A stretch of 44,522 nt of DNA from Conidiobolus incongruus B7586 (GCA_000697335.1 JNEM01014175.1:1-44522), one strand, 5' to 3'. Positions 1 through 11,842 are shown, counted from the stretch's first letter. Numbers and translations are program-made. The notes: generated from the letters alone by a model not told the origin.

Positions 1-1094
1 TATATAATATAAATTTAATAGTTTTTTTTATTATTAATCACTTTTTGCTATTCTTTTAATAAAGATTTAATATCTAAAAAAACTCTTTTTATTAAAGATT
101 GATATTTGATAATTAATAAACTAATTAAATTTTCTTATAAAAATTTTCTTTCTTATAAGCTGGTTTTTTAATTGCTTAAACAATTATAATTATATAGGTT
201 ATAATCTAAAAAATATATTAAATAAGGTAATTTTTTCTAGTTATTTTTAATTAGAAAATATTTTATAACTTTAGATTAATATATTTTATAATTATCATAT
301 AAAATAATAGGTTTTTTCAAATTATATTAAGAACACTAATTAAAAATACTTTTATTTAAAAAAAATAAAGTTTACTATTAATTAATTTTCTTTTAAAAAC
401 TAAATAAAAATAGCATATGCTATTATAATCTATTATAATAATTAACATTTACTTATTAATAAAATGCTTATTTAAAAGGATTTGTAAAAGGGGTTAATTT
501 AATTTAATCTAATATTTTAATTTGTCTTTTAATAAAAGATTATATATAAAAATTTAAGATTCATTAATTATAATTATTTATTATAAAAGTTTAAGCTTTT
601 AGTAATATTTTAGTAAGTTTTATTTAGTAATAACTATTTTAGCTTTTGTTTAAGTTTTAGTTAAATTATAAGATACCTATTTTATATTTTAATTTATTAA
701 TTTAAGTTCAAACTTTAATATATATAAAATATTTATAAAACTAATATTAAAGTGCTTAGATAATTCTTTAACCAAAATAAAAAGATATTTTTCAATATAT
801 TTTTTCACTCTATTAATCATTAAAAGAGTAATAGTTGAAGTTAGTTTTTTAAATTTTAATAGGTTTTAGATAATTTCTTTTTTAACCTTAAAGTAATTTA
901 CCTAGTAATAAATTATTATTTTAGATAATATTTTATTATTAAAAGCTATTTGTAAATTTTAAATAATTTTAAAAAACTTATGGTTAAGCTTTACTAATAC
1001 TAAAATAAATAATTTTTAATGATTATTATTTGGTTTGAGCATAATTAAATTAAATAACCAATTTTAAAAAATCAGAAATTAAAAAAATTCCCAT
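1..1094 (-). mobile_element. mariner (D34D) DNA transposon, copy A, decayed, cut by window start
   Basis: Read on the minus strand, this stretch aligns along its length with the mariner at 17251-18535: same start (ATGGGAA then a T-run), same N-terminal helix-turn-helix region near 1010-850 and same C-terminal end near 60-1. The 5' terminus is at 1094, followed by a TA (1095-1096), the target dinucleotide used by mariner elements. The reading frame carries many stops, mostly TAA or TAG where relatives have Gln or Trp codons. About 190 bp of the 3' end should lie left of the window if it matches the 1285-bp length of the complete copy. It is a dead copy. Confidence 0.8.
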
Positions 1095-1096
1095 TA

Positions 1097-1256
1097 CTTT
1101 AAATTCAAGGTAATATAACCTAATATAGTTAGTTATAATCAATCAATATAGGTAAATTATATATTTTAATTTAAATTCATTTAATTAAGAATTGTTTAAG
1201 ATATAAGTAAATATATAAGTAATTTTGATTTTATAACTCACTTTTGCAAGTTAGTA
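1097..1256 (-). mobile_element. Terminus of a Tc1-type element flanking mariner copy A
   Basis: Positions 1222-1256 match, in reverse complement, the outer terminal repeat of the Tc1-type element at 16632 (shared core GTGAGTTATAAAATC followed by A-rich sequence), and the repeat is followed by TA at 1257-1258. The mariner ends about 160 bp inside this terminus, so here too a mariner seems to have landed in a Tc1-type element. Only this one end is visible; the rest would lie left of the window. Confidence 0.55.
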
Positions 1257-1258
1257 TA

Positions 1259-3226
1259 TATATATATTTCTTAAAATTAATGTTTTGCTTGAAAAATCAA
1301 AAGATATAAAATTTCCTATTAATTTTTATTTTTTAAATAGTATTTTTATAGATTAAAGCATTAATTAACAAGTCTTTTTATAATAAATTATTATAATTTG
1401 ATATGATATCAAGGATAAAATTGTTGATCACTAACAAAATAGACTAAATATCAAAAATATATTATTTAAGTGCTAATACAGGTATATATATTTAGTTATA
1501 TTTTAATCAAAAAGAAAATAAGATATAATTATATTTATATTTGATATCCTGAGAATTCAAAATTATGTTATCAAACTCTTATATATAATATTAAAATATT
1601 TATTTTAAATATATAATATTTTTAGTTATTTTCAAATTAATCACCAGAATTTTTGAAAAATTTTCTAATGAAAAAATATTTATCTAACAAATAATATTTA
1701 ATTATTATTTAAGGTTTTTGATAATAGAAATTAAAGATTAATATATTATTTACTTGAAAAAAAGGTTAAATCTATAACAAATTATAAAAATTATATATTA
1801 ATAATATTAAAATTATATTTTCAGCTTTTAATCATTTAATATTGAATTGAAATCAATTAAAATAACTATTTTTTTAATAGATATAAATATCAAGTATTTA
1901 TGGATTTATTTTATAAGGAAATAAGATGTATTATGGATAATATAGTAGATTTAGCTGTATTTTTGGCTGAACAATCATTTATATCAATAATAAAGAAATT
2001 ATAGAAATATTAATATCTGTTTTTCCAAAATAAATATTATCATATTATTGTTATATATTAAAAGATTTATGTTACTCAATATACTTCTTACATTTTTTAA
2101 ATATATTATTAAATAATAATCAAACTTAAAATATTAATTATTTATGGATTTTATTTCTTCATGTAGTTTTTAATTTTCTTATTCTTGAACCAAATTTAAA
2201 TAATTTGAGAATATATTAGTGTTTGTATCTAAGCAAATATAAATTTTTTTTTGAAAAATATCCAAATAATTGAAATAATCTGTAAAATATTTATTTTTCA
2301 TATTCACCTACAATCACAGATTAACTAAATTGAAATTTTAAATAACTTTTAAATATATTAAATTATTCAACTATTCGGGTATTATTTGGTGATTGATTTT
2401 CCCAAAATATTGAGTTTTTAATTATATTCTGATTTTTGTTAACTTATTTCTTTACTAAACAATAAATTTATAAATTTATAATAATTACTGAAGGAAAATA
2501 CTTAATATTCATATTACACTTTATCATATTCTGAAAATATTTAAAAGTTATTTGGAAAGTATACTTATATTAGATCTTAGTTTAATAAAACTATATATAT
2601 TTGGACATAATATTCATAAATCAATAAATTAATAGTGTTATTACGAAATTTTGAGTTACTTCATACTTGTTTATTGGATAATGGGTAATTGTTTTAACAT
2701 TGAGTTCAATATTTTTCCTTTATATATTGCTAATTTTTTTATTAATGCTATAACTAATATTGATAAAATCGTATTACTATTAAACACTATAGTTTAATAA
2801 TTCAATAATTCAATTAATCAAATCATTACATTTATCAAGATTGGTTTAATAAAAACTCACATAAGTTTAATATCTTACAATTAATTAAATATGTTGAAAA
2901 TGTTGTTAAAAATGACAGTAGATATGATGCAAATATATTTGAAATATAACTAGGTTTTTATGGAACTATTATTAATCTTTTGAATGCATCTTTTATATTA
3001 ATCAAATTCAATTCATAAAATTATTTTTTGGAATATAATTAATATTCCATTTATGATGTGTTCATTTTAATTCTTATTCATTTGGTTTATCTTCAAGTGC
3101 TTAATTATTCTTCACAATGAAAAGCTGGTAATAAAACAATAATTACTAAAATATAACATTTAGTTCAAATTAAATAATTTATTATATAAAAATGTTATTA
3201 AATATGATGGACGAGATTAATAAAAC
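1259..3226. other. AT-rich intergenic DNA, no gene seen
   Basis: Very AT-rich DNA between the transposon end and the first secreted-protein gene. I see no long open frame, tRNA or clear repeat. A weak resemblance to the mariner terminus at about 1289-1319 is within what such base composition can give by chance. Confidence 0.6.
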
Positions 3227-3715
3227 CTAATGTTTGAATAAAGAGTTAAAATAGGTCAACACTTGATTAGCATCAGTTTGATAAACGATCTCAGCAAGTT
3301 CTAATAGATCGGGAAGAACTAATTTTTCCAATTGATTTGGATCGGTAGGGAGAGGTTGAGAGTACTTGGGTGATACTTTGGCCCACCATTGATCAAGTTT
3401 ATTCTTTTGTTCGGGAGTTAAATTTTCTAGTCTCTCAGCAAAATCATAAGAGATATCCAAAATAGTTTGGACTTGATCCACAAATTTGTTGACTTCTTTA
3501 ATGAAAGTGTCCTTGGGGATCTTAGCTAATTGCTGAATTCCATTATAGATTTGTTCGGTATTGACATAAGGTCGAATGTCGTATTTGGTATCAATGTTAT
3601 AGTTTTCAGGAAGAGTCAAGTTCTTATTGACACCAGTTTGAGCATTTTGATTGATAGGACTGGCAAAGATGGCACCACAAGCTAAAACGGAAGTAGCAAT
3701 AGTAGAGAATCTCAT
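3227..3715 (-). CDS. Small secreted protein, family member 1
   Basis: Single-exon gene for 162 residues; function unknown. Residues 1-19 form a typical signal peptide (short basic start, hydrophobic core, small residues before FASP), so the product is probably secreted. The mature part has no cysteine and looks helical. Family landmarks are YDIRPYV (45-51), LTPEQ (99-103), WW (110-111) and SPKY (115-118), all shared with the genes at 5551, 9714 and 11843. Over the first 150 codons it differs from the 5551 gene at only two codons (both Ala to Thr, single G-to-A changes) with no silent difference, then the last 12 codons differ strongly; this fits recent gene conversion. It lies head-to-head with the 5551 gene. 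A TATA box lies 53 bp upstream of the start. An effector-like or hydrophobic-ligand role would be guesswork. Confidence 0.9.
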   Translation of the reverse strand: MRFSTIATSVLACGAIFASPINQNAQTGVNKNLTLPENYNIDTKYDIRPYVNTEQIYNGIQQLAKIPKDTFIKEVNKFVDQVQTILDISYDFAERLENLTPEQKNKLDQWWAKVSPKYSQPLPTDPNQLEKLVLPDLLELAEIVYQTDANQVLTYFNSLFKH

Positions 3716-3767
3716 TGTGAATTAAAATTAATTTGATGATATCTTTGATTTGGTATCTATTCTCCTC

Positions 3768-3774
3768 TTTTATA
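3768..3774 (-). promoter_or_regulatory. TATA box of secreted gene 1
   Basis: TATAAAA on the minus strand, 53 bp upstream of the ATG, placed as in the other four family members. The sequence just before the start (AATTCACA) is also shared with the gene at 5551. Confidence 0.65.
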
Positions 3775-3862
3775 CTTTTTGATCTGATTCCTATAATATC
3801 ATTAACTATTTTGTATATATTATTAACCAGTTTATAATTTGATATTTTTCTGAGGAATTATT

Positions 3863-3874
3863 ATTTCGCGAAAT
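3863..3874. promoter_or_regulatory. CG-containing 12-bp palindrome upstream of secreted gene 1
   Basis: ATTTCGCGAAAT is a perfect palindrome about 150 bp upstream of the start and 89 bp upstream of the TATA box, in DNA otherwise almost free of CG. The gene at 9714 has the related ATTCCGCGAA at a similar place. It may be an upstream activator site. Confidence 0.4.
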
Positions 3875-5400
3875 CAAGTAAAATGAAATCAAAAAACCAG
3901 TATGATTTATTCTTTTTAAAATACTATGTGCTTTGCACTTTAAAACTAAGATCATATTCTACTTGCACAGATATAGGGGGGAAATACATCAATAACAAAT
4001 TTTAATAGATTTATAAGTAACCAATATTTGGAATATATTTGATAATTTTTTATTAAATGAGTTTTTAATAAATTTTAATCATTAATTTTGTAACTTGATT
4101 ATATGAATTCAGTGGTATTAATTATATGTCCTTTTAATTATAACTTAATCATTGAAAAATATTGGTATTGAGAGATTTAACTGAGGTCTGGAATAGAACT
4201 TGATTCATTTTTCAATCGTAGTTTCAAAATTATAGTATTGGTATTTCATAAAGTGTATAATGCTAGCGTCGGATGATGCTAACTAGGATATTATGAATGC
4301 TTCGAATCAACTATATATTTATTCTGTAATAAAATGAATAAAATCTAAATTAATATTAAATAAAGATTTTTGGACATATATTATTATTTAATGAAAGAGC
4401 TAATGAGTACAATTTAAATTTATATAATGCAATATACTAGTATTCATTATTATCCAAATATCATTCAAAAAATGTTTATCACTTATTTATTATGTCAATG
4501 AGTATATTCAAATTTTATAATCTTGGAAATTGATACATATAACACTTGAATTTGATTTAGTTGTGAGATAAAATGATGCATAATATTATTCACTTGATTG
4601 ATATATAACAAGATATATATTTTAGAAATATTTTATCCTACAACACTATGAATTGTATGTATTTAATATAGCTAAATTGCGAATGCATTTATAACACCAA
4701 TGAATCGAATAGTACTATTTTTGTAAATGAAAACTATTTAGAGTAATTTAATATATTTTAAGTATTAACAATTTTATATTCTTGTATAATGCGATTTATG
4801 TTCACATCATGATAATATTATTTTCAATTTTTTGAATATTAAAGAAGTTAGATATATTGATAACTTCATGAAACAATTACATTATATATTCTATAAGAGC
4901 TTATATCATATCATAATATCTTGCAAAATTATGATAATTAATTCTAAAAATAGAGACTTAATTAAAATTTGAATACATTAAAAATATTGAAATATTCTAG
5001 AATATGTTATATATATTATTTTGCCTATATCTGTTAATAAAATATTCACTCATTTTTTTATCTTCAATCAAAAATTAAAAATAAATTTTAATCGGAAAAA
5101 TAATACATAATTTCATAAACTCTTACAAACAAATTAGAAATATATTTCTAAAGACATGTAGATTATAAACTGAGCCTAAAATTAATCCAAAATTAACTTG
5201 GTATTTTTATTTACGCATCCATAATTTCTAAGATTTTCCTTTATTTCACAGCCCGACCAAATTTGGAAATATGATTTCAATTTTTGATTGATAAATGTAT
5301 ATTTGGATCAATTTTTCACTCTGTAATTTTGATTTGAATTTTTGGATCAGAACACATTTGATGAAATAAGCGAATCAAATTTACTTATCATTATGATTCT
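3875..5400. other. AT-rich divergent intergenic region
   Basis: Spacer between two head-to-head secreted-protein genes. Apart from the promoter ends I see no gene or RNA. The spacer halves are not similar to each other, although the genes they serve are nearly identical. Confidence 0.6.
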
Positions 5401-5410
5401 CAGAGCGCAG
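5401..5410 (+). promoter_or_regulatory. CG-containing motif upstream of secreted gene 2
   Basis: CAGAGCGCAG followed by TT lies about 145 bp before the start and 78 bp before the TATA box. AGCGCAGT resembles AGCGTAGT of the 11843 gene and shares CGCAGTT with the 9714 gene, all in gene orientation. Confidence 0.35.
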
Positions 5411-5487
5411 TTATTAGAATATGAATGATTTAATATATTTGTAATGATAGTATATTCGTAAACAGGATATACACTGTGACTGATAAG

Positions 5488-5494
5488 TATTTAA
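5488..5494 (+). promoter_or_regulatory. TATA-like box of secreted gene 2
   Basis: TATTTAA, 57-63 bp upstream of the ATG, at the family's usual TATA position. Confidence 0.55.
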
Positions 5495-5550
5495 GCCGTC
5501 GTCTGAAGCCTCAATTATTTAGTATTCAATTCAAATCAATTTAATTCACA

Positions 5551-6039
5551 ATGAGATTCTCTACTATTGCTACTTCCGTTTTAGCTTGTGGTGCCATCTT
5601 TGCCAGTCCTATCAATCAAAATGCTCAAACTGGTGTCAATAAGAACTTGACTCTTCCTGAAAACTATAACATTGATACCAAATACGACATTCGACCTTAT
5701 GTCAATGCCGAACAAATCTATAATGGAATTCAGCAATTAGCTAAGATCCCCAAGGACACTTTCATTAAAGAAGTCAACAAATTTGTGGATCAAGTCCAAA
5801 CTATTTTGGATATCTCTTATGATTTTGCTGAGAGACTAGAAAATTTAACTCCCGAACAAAAGAATAAACTTGATCAATGGTGGGCCAAAGTATCACCCAA
5901 GTACTCTCAACCTCTCCCTACCGATCCAAATCAATTGGAAAAATTAGTTCTTCCCGATCTATTAGAACTTGCTGAGATCGTTTATCAAGCTGATGCTAAT
6001 CAGTTGTTAAAACAATTCAACACCTTATTTAAGCAATAA
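5551..6039 (+). CDS. Small secreted protein, family member 2
   Basis: Single-exon gene for 162 residues of unknown function with an N-terminal signal peptide (residues 1-19). The mature chain is cysteine-free, with a possible N-glycosylation sequon NLT at 32-34 and the family landmarks YDIRPYV (45-51), LTPEQ (99-103), WW (110-111) and SPKY (115-118). It is a near copy of the minus-strand gene at 3227 up to codon 150; the same block also appears in the pseudogene at 7453. Flanking DNA is not similar between the copies, so block copying within a family is more likely than a fresh duplication of the whole locus. Expressed from a TATA-like promoter about 60 bp upstream. No known domain family is recognised. 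Confidence 0.92.
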   Translation: MRFSTIATSVLACGAIFASPINQNAQTGVNKNLTLPENYNIDTKYDIRPYVNAEQIYNGIQQLAKIPKDTFIKEVNKFVDQVQTILDISYDFAERLENLTPEQKNKLDQWWAKVSPKYSQPLPTDPNQLEKLVLPDLLELAEIVYQADANQLLKQFNTLFKQ

Positions 6040-7386
6040 AATTTATTTATTACCAATATTATGGTAACTACTTAATTATTTTAGCGTATAAAATAATAAA
6101 TTATCATTAACTGTAATCAAATTGTTATAATAAAAATATAAGATAATAAATTTAAAATCGATGTCTAAGCTTTGAATTGTACTAATTAACCTGTCAAAAT
6201 ATACTTAACAATAATTCTAATATTTTTTGAAATTAAATATAAAATATCAGTTATTCAATTTTTCAGTGTGTGCTTTAATATTAATGATATTTTTATTTAA
6301 TGTAATAAATATTTTACATGACAAATATTCATTTTAAAATAATCTCTATTAAATATATATTTTTGATATGAAATATACATATGTTCTAATTTTTCTAATA
6401 TTTTCCAATATGATTAAAATAATTGGAACTAATAATAATCTAATTTAATTTTAAATATTTTATTATTTAGTATTGTTTTAAATTTTATAATATTAAAAAT
6501 TTTAATTATTTTTGTAAATTTATCAATAATTCAAAAAATGATAATAAATTATAATAATTTTTTAAAATCAATACTTCATCAGATATGCATAACATACTCC
6601 TAATATTATTTTATTATTATATTATTTATAAAAGTATATTAACCACTAACTGTTTAATTAAAAAATATTTGAGATAATAGAGAATGACCAATGAATTTAA
6701 TATAATGATAGTTTGAAAAATATTGTAACTTTGAGTATAATATTACAAAATTGTTAATTATATATTGATTACTATTTAATAATACATATTGAGTTGGTAT
6801 TCTTATAAATGAAAAGATAAATACTTTTTTATTATTATTTTCATTACAAATTATATTGAACTTTAAAATTTATATTTGAAAATAATATGAGTAAAGCAAA
6901 AAAAATTTGAGTTTTTAAACGTATTTGAAAATGATATAGTAAAATTGAGTTTTACTGTTTATAGTAATTTATTCTTCCTATTATGGATATCTATAAATTT
7001 GATTATTCGTTTATAATTACAATTTCAAAGCAAATTACTTTTCAAATAGCAAATAATACATCTCAACTAAACTAAAATGATGTATAAACAAGAATAAATT
7101 GAGTATTGACATTCTATTGTTTATTGTTGTTTAAATATATTCATATCATCTAGTGTATACAAAAACTGTTATATGTATTTATGATTTCAAAAAATGTTTA
7201 AAATAAATGATTTTTAGTACATTATAAAAATTTATATTCAATGTAATTAATATAAATCATCAAATATACATGATCTCATTTCACTAAAATTGCAATGAAT
7301 ATTCTCATAATTCAATATTTCAGTATCACTTCTAAAAACATGTAAATGAAATTATTACTCTTGTTTAATAATATTAAATTTCAAAG
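6040..7386. other. AT-rich intergenic DNA, no gene seen
   Basis: More than 1.3 kb between secreted gene 2 and the promoter of the pseudogene. Only short chance open frames are present. Confidence 0.6.
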
Positions 7387-7393
7387 TATAAAA
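7387..7393 (+). promoter_or_regulatory. TATA box of the secreted-protein pseudogene
   Basis: TATAAAA, 60-66 bp upstream of the pseudogene ATG, matching the spacing in the intact family members. No CG-containing motif is seen at the usual distance further upstream. Confidence 0.5.
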
Positions 7394-7452
7394 GACAATG
7401 GTTGATAACTAAGTGAACTAACAAAACATTGATATATATAATTGAATTAACA

Positions 7453-8270
7453 ATGAAATTAGCTACTTTTATCACTTTTTTGCAAGCGTTGTGTTTTATA
7501 ATAAGTTTTGCAAATAAAAATCATTGTTAGAAAAGTACTCGTAATATAATTTACTAAGTTATCTATTAATCCTGCTTTTTAACCTATTGGGATTGTTTGT
7601 CTTAATACTGACTTACTATAGAGACGATGTAGCAAAATATCCATAAAAGCCTTTCTTTCTTTATCGCTTCTGGGTTTAAATAGTTGATTGAGTGAATGAC
7701 ATGGAATTTGGTTAAAATCTAACAAAGAGAGCAAATAGAACAAAGAATATCCTTTAATTATTAACTGACAAAAGCCACTCTAAATGAGGAATAATATGTA
7801 CTTAACTAATGAATTGAGATGGACGGGTATTTTCAAAATACAAAACAAGCCGAATTAACAATGATGTTCCCACTGATTTAAATCAAAGTTAACCAGTCCA
7901 TCAAAATTTCAACTATAATACCATATATGATTTTCGTCTATATGTCAACGCTGAACAAATCTATAATGGAATTCAGCAATTAGCTAAGATTCCCAAGAAC
8001 ACTTTCATCAAAGAAGTCAACAAAGTTGTTGAACAAGTCCAAACTGTTTTAGATATCTCTTATGATTTTGCTGAGAGACTAGAAAATTTAACTCCCGAAC
8101 AAAAGAATAAACTTGATCAATGGTGGGCCAAAGTATCACCCAAGTACTCTCAACCTCTCCCTACCGATCCAAATCAATTGGAAAAATTAGTTCTTCCCGA
8201 TTTATTAGAACTTGCTGAGATCGTTTATCAAGCTGATGCTAATCAATTAGAAAATTATTGGGAATCATAG
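7453..8270 (+). pseudogene. Secreted-protein family pseudogene interrupted by a repeat
   Basis: The ATG at 7453 starts a signal-peptide-like stretch (MKLATFITFLQAL, then a hydrophobic run to SFAN) that stops after about 25 codons. The family frame resumes near 7860 and runs to the stop at 8270 with the landmarks YVNAEQI, LTPEQ, WW and SPKY, and it contains one in-frame stop near 7894. The 370-bp piece between is a copy of the repeat also found at 25165-25540, so the gene was probably broken by that insertion. From 8052 to 8245 it matches the 5551 gene at all but one of 194 positions, then diverges abruptly at the same codon where genes 1 and 2 diverge. It may still act as a conversion donor or acceptor though it cannot make the full protein. 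Confidence 0.8.
7482..7852 (-). repeat. Unknown dispersed repeat, copy 1 (better preserved)
   Basis: Minus strand matches 25165-25540, including the segments TATTTTGAAAATAC, CTCTTTGTTAGA and CACTCAATCAACTATTTAA. This copy keeps C and G where the other has T and A. One minus-strand frame (about 7753 down to 7459) reads as coding-like protein (for example NQIPCHSLNQLFKPRSDKER) with a small number of interruptions. I do not recognise the protein. No clean terminal inverted repeats or target duplication could be fixed by eye, so the bounds are approximate. Confidence 0.65.
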
Positions 8271-8791
8271 TTCGAATTTTAGGAAATCGGATCAATAATT
8301 GAACCTATTCAGAATTATCTTAAATTATAAAATTTTATCAACGAATATCTATCTTTTATATTTATATTTCGACTTTTATTATATTGGAGATTTATTCTTA
8401 ATAAATTAAAGAAACATTATATAAGTAAATAATCTATCAGGCTTCAAGCCATTATTGTATTCATAATTCCAGCAATCAATATTTCACTATATTTTACATA
8501 AGCCAACACTTTAAAATTTTAATCATAATGAAGTTCTGATATAAGTTATGACATTATAAAACTTGAAAAAATTAATATTAAATGATAAATTTATCTCATA
8601 ATTCTGGTATTGTATTAATGTGTTTGGATAAATATTAAAAGTAAATTTTAAATTTCGATTTGATTTCATTTTTAAACTTATAAATCATCAGTAATATTTC
8701 ATTGCTCTTTACAATTTTTGAAAAATTTTATATGAAAAAATTTAAAATTGTTTACTGGTGTATTAGTTCGTATTAAGAATTAATTATATCA

Positions 8792-8830
<39 letters not shown>

Positions 8831-9713
8831 CATTTAGTAAAAATATAATTTTATAACCTATACCCGTTATTATTCAAATTTCAATGATCCAAATTTCATA
8901 ATATTCGATCTATCATCAAATCGCGATATATTGAATTTAATTTTATTTATCAAACTTTGAATAAGGTTGATTCTAAGATGTTACTCTTTATTAACAACTT
9001 TTTAAATTCGGTTCAATAAATATATGAAAATTGATAATAATATTTAATTGTAATTTTCAGTAACAATTATTATATATTATACATTAATATAATAAATTGA
9101 ATTGTTAATATTAATACTATAGATTGTAAAATTTAAATAATATAAACTTAAAAAATCAAAAAATTAACCAAATATTATAATTAGATTATATTTAAAAATG
9201 TGGATAACTTACATAGAATCATCAATATTTTAAAATTAATCAACTTCAAATTAGTATTAATGTCAAGTTATTACCCAACTCTTATATTTACCAATAATCA
9301 AGTATAAAGATTTATACCAGTTACCACCTATAATTTCACGTATACACCATATCTTATTTGAGTAAAAACTATCTGATAAATATTCCTTTATTTTTCAAAA
9401 TGTTCAAACTAATATATAACCCTTTCAATTGTGGTTCAAAATATTATGGGTTTGTAATATCAATTGTCTGTTGACCATATTAATTTGTAAGTATAGGTAT
9501 TAGAAAAGTGATTATTTAAATAAAATTATTAAATCCATTTGACCATAACTTGAAAACAAATTTTGATATTAATACAGTGAATTCTTGGTTTGTATCTTAT
9601 AACCTATTTATTATTTTTCTTTTAGTAATTTATTATTTTATACCCTTAACATAAAAAATTAATATTTTAAAAAATTTTTAAATTTCATATAATTAATAAA
9701 TATTTATTAAAAA
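8271..9713. other. AT-rich intergenic DNA with an AT microsatellite
   Basis: Apart from the AT repeat at 8795-8828 I see no gene or RNA. Confidence 0.6.
8795..8828. repeat. (AT)n microsatellite
   Basis: About 17 perfect AT units. Confidence 0.95.
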
Positions 9714-10196
9714 TTAAAAAATTCCTGTAAAATAAGATAAAAAGTAACTCGAATAAGAATTACAAACGATACCATACAATTTCATGGCATCTGGTAAAAT
9801 CATCTGCTTCAATTGGTTGAAATCACCCGGTATTGGCTGGGAATACTTGGGCGATACATCTACCCACCATTGTTTAACTCGCTCTTGTTGTTCTGGAGTT
9901 AAATGTTGTAAGTGCTCAATAAAGTTTGAAGCATATCCTATCACCCTTTGAAGCTGCTCCAAGTCAGAGTTGACCTCATTGATAAATTCATCTTTAGACT
10001 TCTTGGCAAGTGATTGAACTTGATCATAAATTTGCTCAGCATTTATGTAAGGGTGAATATCGAATTTAGTTTCAAAGTTAATTTTCTCAGGAATGGACAC
10101 ATCTTTTTTACTATTTAATTCTAAAATGTTTTTGGTAGGATCAGCAATAACTGAGCTACTAGCCAAAATAACAGTGGTGAAAGAATTGAATCTCAT
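9714..10196 (-). CDS. Small secreted protein, family member 3
   Basis: Gene of unknown function for 160 residues from the second in-frame ATG (10196). An ATG 15 bp further up (10211) would add MLLIK, but the MRF start puts LTPEQ at 99-103 and WW at 110-111, exactly as in members 1 and 2, and gives a normal signal peptide (residues 1-18, ending VIADP). Other landmarks are FDIHPYI (45-51) and SPKYSQP (115-121). It is clearly diverged from members 1 and 2 along its whole length, so it did not take part in the recent conversion. It has one cysteine in the mature part (residue 145), unlike the others. A TATATATA box lies about 50 bp upstream. Secreted; partner or substrate unknown. Confidence 0.9.
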   Translation of the reverse strand: MRFNSFTTVILASSSVIADPTKNILELNSKKDVSIPEKINFETKFDIHPYINAEQIYDQVQSLAKKSKDEFINEVNSDLEQLQRVIGYASNFIEHLQHLTPEQQERVKQWWVDVSPKYSQPIPGDFNQLKQMILPDAMKLYGIVCNSYSSYFLSYFTGIF

Positions 10197-10243
10197 TTTA
10201 ATTAAAAGCAAAATAATTGGTAAACTATTTGATCCAAGGTTGA

Positions 10244-10251
10244 TATATATA
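10244..10251 (-). promoter_or_regulatory. TATA box of secreted gene 3
   Basis: TATATATA, 48-55 bp upstream of the preferred ATG at 10196. The longer start at 10211 would leave almost no room for a leader, which supports the shorter start. Confidence 0.55.
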
Positions 10252-10318
10252 CTATAAAAATTCCAATTTAAAACTCCTGAATATTAATAATCACGTATTA
10301 AACCATTATTTCATAATT

Positions 10319-10331
10319 CCGCGAACTGCGG
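10319..10331. promoter_or_regulatory. CG-rich inverted repeat upstream of secreted gene 3
   Basis: CCGCGAACTGCGG is an inverted repeat (CCGC, 5-bp spacer, GCGG) 68 bp upstream of the TATA box. One half (ATTCCGCGAA) resembles the palindrome before gene 1 and the other (CGCAGTT, gene strand) is shared with gene 2. CCG/CGG triplet pairs are typical of fungal zinc-cluster regulators, but the assignment is inference. Confidence 0.4.
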
Positions 10332-11842
10332 TAATTAAAGAACTTGATTTGTTATTAAATATGTTTGATGTGAATATATATGTAAAAACATTAGCATAAA
10401 TATGATTTTATAAAATCACAGTTATAAGTAACATAAATCTTATTGAAGCAAATCTTTTTTAAATTTTATCTTAATATAAAATTTCAGTTTTTTAGTTCTA
10501 GTGGATAACTTTTGTGATTTTAATATATTCTCTGAAAATTCATTTTTTACCCACTTGGCTCAATCGATCATAAGGTATTTTTAAGGGATTTTGCCAATAT
10601 TAATAATGTTATAATATTTATAAATAATGGAAATGAAACAATTTTTTAAACTAAGGATACTTTAGATTGCAAATTGGCAAAATATTTTCAAAATTAATAT
10701 TTTGGAATTTAATCTTTACCAAGCTGATATTTACATTAATTGATATCCCAATATGTAATTAGATATATATTTTTCGCATCACGAATTTAGATTCAAAATT
10801 TAATATTTCCAATTTTGTTTTCTAGTTTTGTAATATTATTATTAATTATTGATAGTCCCAAAATTAAAAATATTAATAACATATAAAACAGTATATAAAA
10901 TGAAACTTTTTAATTAGTATACCATAACAAAATTTCATCATTGGACTTTAACAGATTTTCACTTTTGATCAATTTGAAATTTTGGATCATTTTTATTCAA
11001 TCTTTCATTAGAATCAAATAAAATATTATATAATTATTCAACTAAAACCAACTACTAGCTATATTTGATTTTCCTTAAAAATTAAAATATAATAGTGAAA
11101 TCTTGTCAAAATTTTATTATATTAGTAAAAATATTTGATTTTAAACTTTTATTAAATTATAATAATAATTAAAAGATTATGAAAAAATCAAAAAGAAAAT
11201 TAAAATAATTTGATAATTGAATAAATATAATATATATAATGTTAAAGATATTTTGATACCACTATTTATAATTTAATAGTATCTAGAATTTTAGTCCAAA
11301 ATACTAATGTGAACAATAATATTTGAAAATAGATACGTATTAATATTTTATTGCTAATATGCAGTGAATATAATATGCAAATGTATATGACTCAATGAAT
11401 CATTAAATAAACATAATATAGATATAATAATATATTAGTTTATATTGATACTATGCCCAAAATTAAATAAAAAACAATGCATATAAGGAAAGTTTAAAAT
11501 TAGAAATGATATTATTTTATATAATTAATTTTAATTAACTCAGATAAATTGATTAGAATTGACTTGTATCTCAAAATATATTAAAATATTTCATCATTAG
11601 ATAATTTTTAAGTTAAATTTACTCTCATTTAAATATATGAGACTGATATAATAAAAATAAGAAAATATTATTAATATATATTCAAATATAATTGAATCAA
11701 TTATTATAAAATTTAAATAATTTTTCAACTTATCAAATTAATATTACAAAAATACAAAACCTAATATCAAAAAGGTCAACACTTTATTATAATAACAATA
11801 TTATAACAATAGGTTTAAATTAGTTCAATTAATGACTAAAAC
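10332..11842. other. AT-rich intergenic DNA, no gene seen
   Basis: About 1.5 kb with no long open frame, RNA or repeat that I can support. Confidence 0.6.

Noticed and set aside
1289-1319. Sequence resembling a mariner terminus
   Set aside because: The match is mostly A and T and no transposase sequence adjoins it.
4255-4315. B-box-like GCTTCGAATC suggesting a tRNA
   Set aside because: No acceptor or T stem pairs at the expected distances.
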